A stretch of 64,000 nucleotides of DNA, taken from the NCBI GenBank assembly GCA_015178975.1, contig WHVD01000060.1, positions 372,001 through 436,000 on the forward strand, written 5' to 3'. Source of the DNA: Hysterangium stoloniferum. Taxonomy: Eukaryota > Basidiomycota > Agaricomycetes > Hysterangiales > Hysterangiaceae. The position numbers and the translations under genes were made by a program. Of the stretch, positions 57,582 to 64,000 are shown one piece after another; positions within the stretch are counted from its first letter, which is position 1; every line of letters begins with the position of its first letter. Below the pieces are notes generated by a model. That model did not search any database. It was not told the origin of the DNA and saw only the letters and a program-made list of their open reading frames with translations.

Positions 57582-59164
57582 TTCGTTAACGTCAATTCAC
57601 TAGCACGGATTGCAGCTCCACCACACAGGTTATTTAATACTTACCCTCTCCACATTATTAATGATGTTAGCAGCGAGGAGGAAGCCAGGATTTTTTCCGT
57701 TCTGATCCCTGGAAATGGAAGCATCATTGTTGAACCCCGGTGGATAACCAGCCTTCCGTTCTCTTACATTCCACGGTTGGATTTCTTGGAGTATAGTGTT
57801 GTTGAGAAGTATGAACGAAGGAAACCACACGAGTAATGAAAGTACATACGAAAGTTAACGACATCGAGAAACTGGCCATTTTGAAACTCGTAAGTTCAAC
57901 TGGAAAGCTCGGGGAATTTAGATGAAAATTTTCTGGATCCATAGTATCAGGTTCCAGCCATATACAGGGAAACCAGACTTGATGGGTCCGCTCTCGAATT
58001 TGTCCCATATTCGAATCTTACTCACATGGCTTGTGTGATGAGGGACTGGTGCCTTATTGTTATGGCTGGTACGATGCCGCTTCCGAGCTACAGGATGGTG
58101 CTGCGATTCAGGTGAGACGCCACCCGAGTATGTGGGAAGATGACCTGCCACGACGAGCCCTATTTTGGAGTATATTGAAGACACAGAGCCCCTTTCTCCG
58201 GAGAATTATACCCCTCAGATGGCTCCCGCTGTGATTGAGGCTCTAGATCGAATCCATCCCGTTCGAATAATTCATCTGTCCACAGCTAACTTCAATTTAA
58301 CTTTGTGTAACTCTACAAATACACCTTGAGGCTCTTTCCGCCATTCAACCCGAATTCTATAGTATCCATTCATGATACCGTACTAATATGTTGAAGACAG
58401 TAATTATTCTTCTTGTCCTCGTCGGTCGAGGAGTATCTATCCTGGGTTTCTAACTGGCAATATAATATAAGAAAGCTACCGGTATCGAGAAACTGGTCAG
58501 TTCAACTGGGAATATCGTGGAACCCGGATGAATTTTTTCTTGATTCATAGTAGCATGGAGAGAGATGCCATGGCTGATGAATTCATTCTATAATTTGTAG
58601 CATATTCGAATCTTACTCACTGTGGCCTCTCGATGAGAGATTGGTGTGTCATTGATTGTTATGGTTGGTATGATTTGCTTCCGAGATGGTGAACCGAATG
58701 TGTCATTTATTTGGGAAGACGAGGTGTCTCCTCGAGCACTACTTTCTTGAGTATCTTGCAGATACGGTACCCCTAAACGAATGGTGCACACTTTATAGAT
58801 GAAGGACTTAGTGATATGGCAAATCACTAAATGTATGAATACTCTGTACCTATGGATAAAGGACTACAGAACATGTGGGTACTAAATACAACTAACGGAA
58901 CTGTCTAACATCATCATATCCTCTATATGAAAGTTGTACTGGCGCTGTTAGGGGCCATCCCCGTAGAGTAAACGAAAAGTGATATCCCTCTGTTATAAGC
59001 AATTGCGGAACATGTGTATACCCATGGGATGAAACCTATTCCGCTTGTGTTGCTGTGCTAAGCTTCTGGCCCATTCACAGCATACTTTGACACAAATGTG
59101 GGGCAAGCCAGAAATAATCTGAAGCACTTCTCATTTGTACATACGTTCTAAACCAGCAAGATTC
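57582..59164. other. Degenerate duplication; no recognised gene
   Basis: Two segments, about 57,880-58,090 and 58,480-58,690, align loosely (both contain CATATTCGAATCTTACTCAC and a TGTTATGG(C/T)TGGTA string). A diverged piece of the TRIM LTR (ATGGATAAAGGACTAC, then ATGTGGGTACT) lies at 58,850-58,905. A plus-strand ORF at 57,495-57,836 with HIINDVSSEEEARIFSVLIP looks protein-like but is not recognised. Confidence 0.4.
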
Positions 59165-59404
59165 TGTATGTCCTATCCTATATCCAACATGGGGACTCAA
59201 GATGATCCTCCTCGGTCAGAATAACAAGTAAATTTCTGTTAGTGAGACTGAGGATAAACACTCGAATCAAAGGATACATCAGGAAATTGTGAAATGTGTA
59301 GATACCCTAGCGGACTAGTATAACAGGCTAAGCACAGCTATTTACTAAATGGTATTTTTTTTACAACGAGTTGGTGTATTCTAGCTATAACCAGCCTAAC
59401 CTTG
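59165..59404 (+). repeat. Dispersed repeat, copy 2, abutting gene D
   Basis: Matches 16,400-16,650. Its right edge (AGCCTAACCTT) joins directly to DUF2235 gene D sequence, so it marks the truncation point of that gene. Confidence 0.7.
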
Positions 59405-62400
59405 AGTTAAATTAGCGGATATTGTACGGCGCTTACCATTTTGCGCCATCACGCGTAAGACCTCACTAATCATCAAGTAATCACTGCTCCACTCAATAAC
59501 AAGCCACGACCGAAAATCCATCGTATGCTAAGCAGATTCAATAAAATCCGATGCCAACATGAGAGGCCTCAGGTCATCTGATATTATTTAGTCGATGACT
59601 CTGACACAGAATGCACTTGACGTACCACTTTCACAAATATATGCTACTGACCACCAGGAGGACTTTTGAATCTCCTCATCGTCATCACCCAGCCCATCTC
59701 GGAGGAACGCAAGGCATTGTTCCCAGTCAACCCTACCGCGGATCTCATCTATATGACATGAGCGGCTTATCACCGATATGTTAAGGCACTGTACCATCGA
59801 AAGCCAAGCGCGCCGCAAATTCGATGCCAAGTATGCGGACCCTTTTGGTCTGATCGGAGAGCGGGGATAAAACGGACTCAATAATGCCGGCGTTCATCAG
59901 GTGAGGGCGGACGGCATCTATCATCCGAATTAACACGTGCACTATTTCTGTGCGTTGACCAGCTTTACCGTTGTTCAAAACACCTTTTAGTGCAACACGC
60001 GACCAATTTCGGAAGTCCCCTTGAGTGGAATTAGATGGAGATAATTCGTCTTCTGATTGCTGTCGGTATGATAGAAGTTCCTTGAAAATTTTTCGTCACA
60101 CGTGCTAAGAATCTCCATAAGACATTCTGTTCTATTAAAATGATTCCAGGGATGGATGGTCCAGGTATAATATGCAAGATGTTGTATTATAGTCGATCTA
60201 AGCAGTGCAGGAAAGTGTGGCATGAGTGACACCAAGCGATCACCGGCGTTGTCCATGGAGCACAAAGCTTCTCGCCCTTCGTCTACAACATATATATTAG
60301 TATGCGTTGCGAAGATATAATAGGTGAATTTAGGAACATGACTTGAGCATAATTTCCAGACGGTGCAGTCCCCCCGTTGGGTCAGCTGCACTTTCAATCA
60401 TTTTCATGATGTGCTCCGTGGCATCGGCATCAAACATATCAAGTTCGAATAGATCATTCTCGTCGACCTCAATTCGCCGTGGGAGGTCATACTCGGCTTC
60501 CCGCTTATGAGGGCTCACGTAATCGGACCATGTTCCTTTACCCAGTGGCAAAAGGGCCTTGGGCAAATATGGTGATACACAATATGCCAACGAGACGTGC
60601 ACCTTCTGTCCAGGTTGACGACGATGGGGCCTTGTATATTGGAAAAATTAGTATATTCATCTCATATTGACGGCATGTGCATACGTACCACCAAGTGACA
60701 CTATCGGCTGACTGGTAGGATAGTTGTTTCATAGGGAGATACTCCAGAACTTGCCAAGGAAGCGTCAGGGATTCACGCATTGAGCCTAGCTCATCCCAGT
60801 TCCATGCTACATTGGAACGGTCTAGTTTCAGACCTGCCCACACAGCTTCAAAGGACATCCATAAGAAGGAAGGGTGTCTGCAGTCTAGGTTCCCATTAAC
60901 AACGTTCCCTCCACCTCTGCAGATCGCAGTGAGTTAGCTCGGAGTGTATTGGAGAAATAAGATTAATAGACTGACATATCTGAATGGGTTCCAGGGAACC
61001 ACACTTCCTTGATGTGCGGAATTTTCGGTGATCGCTGTGTCTTTTTCAGCAAGGTAGGGTTTTCACTTGGAGTGTGAGATATTGGAGCGATCGGGTCGTT
61101 ATGCGGAGGACGTTGCGGAGGATTCTCCGGTGATTCTGCGAAAAGCAGTTATAACCAATCCATCTGTTATGCAACGACTTACTTTCATCTACCATGACTC
61201 CACCACACGCGTATTCGGGAAGGAATTTAACTCGGCGCTCATCCAGGGCCAGTGCATGGCGGAAATAACAAGTATGATCCAATTTCACCGTGCCGGGAAG
61301 ATTCGGACCTCTCACAATCCCAATGGAAGAGACGGTATCCCTGATAATCCATAGGGGTTATTATTAATAGGGCTCCGACCAACCAGGTGACCAATTGTAC
61401 CAGACCCCAATAAAATGCACTCGTACACCTTTTCTCGAGAAGGTATCCTTGAAACGTTTTGCCAAGTTCAGGGGCTCTGATGGCGATGAGGACCGTGGTG
61501 ATCTCTTGTGGTATTTTCGAAAGATCCCAGATTTGAACAATCCCTTGTCCTTGGGAACAGGTGTTCCCTCAGAACGATTCAATTCCGGAGACGGGTCTTC
61601 CGATTGATGCGCCTCTTCAACAGGTTCCTTTAAGAGAGATGACCTCCTTTTCCGTGGTCTTGCAAAGCGACGGCTTGGTGGGGTGGATCCATCGCTCTTT
61701 GGATCTGCATATAACTCGTATGCACTAATATGACCTCAGTAGTCTCCTGGGATTCATATGAGGAAACCCATCTCACAATGGAATCTGTTCTTCGTTCCCT
61801 TTGTATATGAGACCAACCTAATCATCTCAAGATCTCGTAGAATGTTTAGATGGCTAATACGGCGTAATACCTTACTTTGTCAATCATTCCGGCCAAAACG
61901 CGTACTTGATAAGCGCCGCGTGAAAATCCTATCATACACAGGTGTGATCATTTAATGAGTGTCATAAAGCAACAAATTTGTTCTACCTCACCGAACAAAT
62001 AAATCTTGTCGCCATCTTGGTAATTATCGGCCAACCACCGGTATGCACTGATGACAATCTTCTCAAAATTCCTTGGAGATGCCGTGTTTAGTTGGCTACA
62101 TGCTAGACACAATGCTGACATACCAGGCAATCGCCAAATCAATTTTGTTGTGAACAACTTGTTTCAGGTAACTCCAAGACTTCCAAGACGGTTTGGCATA
62201 AGTACCGATACCACTGTTATAGTAAGTGAGTTGTGTCCCGTCATCCTTGACAAGTTGACTGTATAGCTCGATAACATTAGTGTTCTGCAGAGCCAAGTCT
62301 AAACCATTGTAAAACCTCTGGAAGATATATGAAGTTACCTTTTCTCCAAATTGATTGGAGGTACCGTCAATGCAGACGATCAAATTCCTGCCAGACTTCC

Positions 62401-62621
62401 CTTCAGGTGGGGCTTTACATTCGCATAGAGTTCCTTCGGGATTTTCACTACATGATGAGTGAGTAACACTAAGTCGAACCTCAATGATAGACCTTATTAG
62501 TATATTGCTGACCTTGGGTTGTCGGCCATCTTGCTCAAGCTGGATGGATATCGCCTGGTTGGTTTAAAGACACCATCTAGCCTCTTACCTCGACTAGAGA
62601 CGCCGTCAGTTTAGAGTTCAT
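59405..62621 (-). pseudogene. DUF2235 hydrolase paralogue D, 3'-truncated
   Basis: The start (ATG 62621) and exon structure are like copy C. Motifs are NLIVCIDGTSNQFGEK, NTNVIELYSQLVKDDGTQ, elbow GFSRG (about 61,915-61,930), VRVHFIGVWYNWSPGW with the Asp position altered or at the exon edge, VKLDHTCYFRHALALDERRV, GGNVVNGN-like sequence and FELDMFDADATEHIMKMI. The HEAT-like exon IRGRVDWEQCLAFLRDGLGD is present. Homology to copy C ends at about 59,405, so roughly the last third of the coding region is gone. The hydrolase domain itself looks mostly intact, so a truncated protein remains possible. Confidence 0.75.
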
Positions 62622-63516
62622 TCTGGATAGGAACTTCAATGCTGGCGAACACTCAACATCAGTCAGTGAGTGGAGTGAGCATAGCCCGCAGAAATCATCA
62701 CAGTCGACGCTGAATTCTTGGACGAGAGAAACGAAATACAGATGTGTTAAGAGATCAACTATATATCAAGTATATCACCTCTATGGTAAAAAACCTTCAT
62801 GGTAAAGGACCTACCTAAATGAGCCCTTGGGTGGGCGGGGCGTTTTTAGATGCCGTAAAGGTACCGTTTTTTAGCGCCATCTTACTAAACCCTGGTCCCA
62901 TACTGGTAAATTTGTGTTTCGGAAGCATGTTTGAAATTGTGGGAGCAAATCTTCGCGCCGCGGGAGCATTTTCATCGGTGCCGGAGCATTCCAACTTTTC
63001 CCGCGCTCAAAGGAAGCCCGAAAGCCTGTTGGATAGCCTTGAAGCTGCCACACCTTCTCCCTTTCCCTCTTCCTCTGCTCCCCCTCCGCTCCCCAACTCA
63101 TAATTAGCTACTGTGGAATATTTTTGAGAGCTGTTAGACCAAAGACAAAGGTGAGTGAATTTGTAAAGCCTGTTCTTTGATCTATTTTTAAATTCTCATG
63201 CAATATCAAAGGTGTGTTCTATTTATTGTTATTTAATTATCATTTGTTTAATGATTAAATAATTTATATCCAGTCAAAACTGCTCCTTCCTGGCAGTTTT
63301 CTTTTATTCTAATTTTTGTTATACACAGTATAATGCCCACTCTGAAATTTGAGGTGTGTTCTGGGCTTTTTTAGACTGTTTTGAATTATTTACACATTAT
63401 TTTTGTATTTTGGGGGTATTTATTGAAACAGTTGAATAATGCTTTGCAGAACACTCTGTGAGTGTGTAAGTAAACACTAATATATTCAACTGTAAAGACA
63501 TACCTGTGAGTGTATG
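62622..63516. other. Upstream region of DUF2235 gene D; no gene
   Basis: The first 250 bp resemble the upstream regions of copies A and C (AGATCAACTATATATCAAGT). Beyond that it is AT-rich sequence without recognisable features. Confidence 0.4.
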
Positions 63517-64000
63517 TGTTAAGGGTGCATACATGGAGGGTTTCCAGAGAAACCCACGGAAAAGTGGTAGGACTTGGCTTCAGCTTATAGGCTGCACCCT
63601 TGTGAGATCGTCTTGTCCAATTTCAAACAGGGACAGGAATCCAGGGGAGTTCCGGCAGAGTTCATGGGTCGAGAGGTTGGGGAGTTGAGATAGATAAGTT
63701 GGAGGTTGAGTGATAGATGTGTCGGAGATGTGTTAGAGCCCGTGGGCTCCGACTAGTAAGCGCGGTGTGATTCAAAGAGGAGTTTAGAGCAGAAAATATA
63801 CTAAGATTACTGGGGAGAGTCTAAGCTGATTTTCTGACTGGATTGTATGTATAACATCTGCCAGACTATATAGACTGTGGAATGAATAACATACCAAATC
63901 CAGTAATAATGAAAACGAAACTAACAAACATAAAACGAGATAAGTAAACAACAAACTTGGTGTTAGGAATGGGATGGAACGGAGTGGAGTCCAAATTCTG
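63517..64000 (-). mobile_element. LTR-1 family copy running off the window
   Basis: Starts TGTTAAGGGTGCATAC and follows the LTR-1 consensus in minus orientation to the window edge. It is moderately diverged from the 41.9 kb copy. Confidence 0.75.

Noticed and set aside
1..64000. tRNA, rRNA, riboswitch and bacterial-type regulatory elements
   Set aside because: Looked for cloverleaf boxes and conserved rRNA strings by eye and found none; the intron-rich eukaryotic context makes bacterial elements irrelevant. A covariance-model scan would be decisive.

Overview
The window looks like a nuclear contig from a mushroom-forming basidiomycete (Agaricomycetes). Genes are cut by many 45-70 nt GT..AG introns, KDZ-class DNA transposons are present, and LTR fragments are abundant. 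There are no operons, Shine-Dalgarno sites or long uninterrupted bacterial-type ORFs. No rRNA, tRNA or CRISPR array was seen. The species cannot be fixed from the sequence.

Layout. 1-4.1 kb is the only ordinary genic part: a spliced snRNP27-like gene (tri-snRNP protein) on the minus strand, divergent from a two-RRM-like gene on the plus strand. From 4.4 kb to 62.6 kb the backbone is a minus-strand tandem family of DUF2235 (Tle1-like alpha/beta hydrolase) genes with C-terminal HEAT-like sequence. Copy A (4.4-7.2 kb) has an internal deletion. Copy B (34.5-41.5 kb) is split by a 4.35 kb inverted-repeat element and has lost its 5' part, of which a 154 bp fragment may lie at 31.6 kb. Copy C (52.2-56.3 kb) is the most complete and has an extra tandem copy of its 3' end at 51.2-52.1 kb. 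Copy D (59.4-62.6 kb) is cut off at its 3' end by a dispersed repeat. Between A and B, at 24.2-28.8 kb, lie two HEAT-repeat genes in which almost every repeat is its own 117-nt symmetric exon separated by about 50-nt conserved introns (11 plus 9 repeats).

The rest is mostly mobile DNA, nested and datable by target-site duplications. A solo LTR (TSD AGATC) upstream of gene A was hit by an 8.2 kb KDZ transposon (389 bp TIRs, TSD TACT), whose transposase gene was in turn hit by a 512 bp solo LTR (TSD CTGTA) and another repeat. A second, unclassified transposon-type gene lies at 20.3-23.7 kb. An 812 bp LTR family occurs in seven places; two of its ends share a TSD (GAATA) although they now lie 11.6 kb apart, which marks a rearrangement. 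At 43.85-49.03 kb a TIR element with subterminal repeats carries a truncated integrase-like transposase, a copia reverse-transcriptase fragment and, fused to it, a casein kinase 1 gene lacking its N-lobe. At 49.4-50.4 kb sits a very young TRIM element with identical 185 bp LTRs.

Interpretation. The unifying feature is a fast-changing cluster of predicted hydrolases and exon-per-repeat HEAT genes inside a transposon sink. Tandem paralogues with near-identical repeat units resemble fungal recognition (allorecognition or immunity) loci, but that role is an inference and nothing in the sequence proves it.
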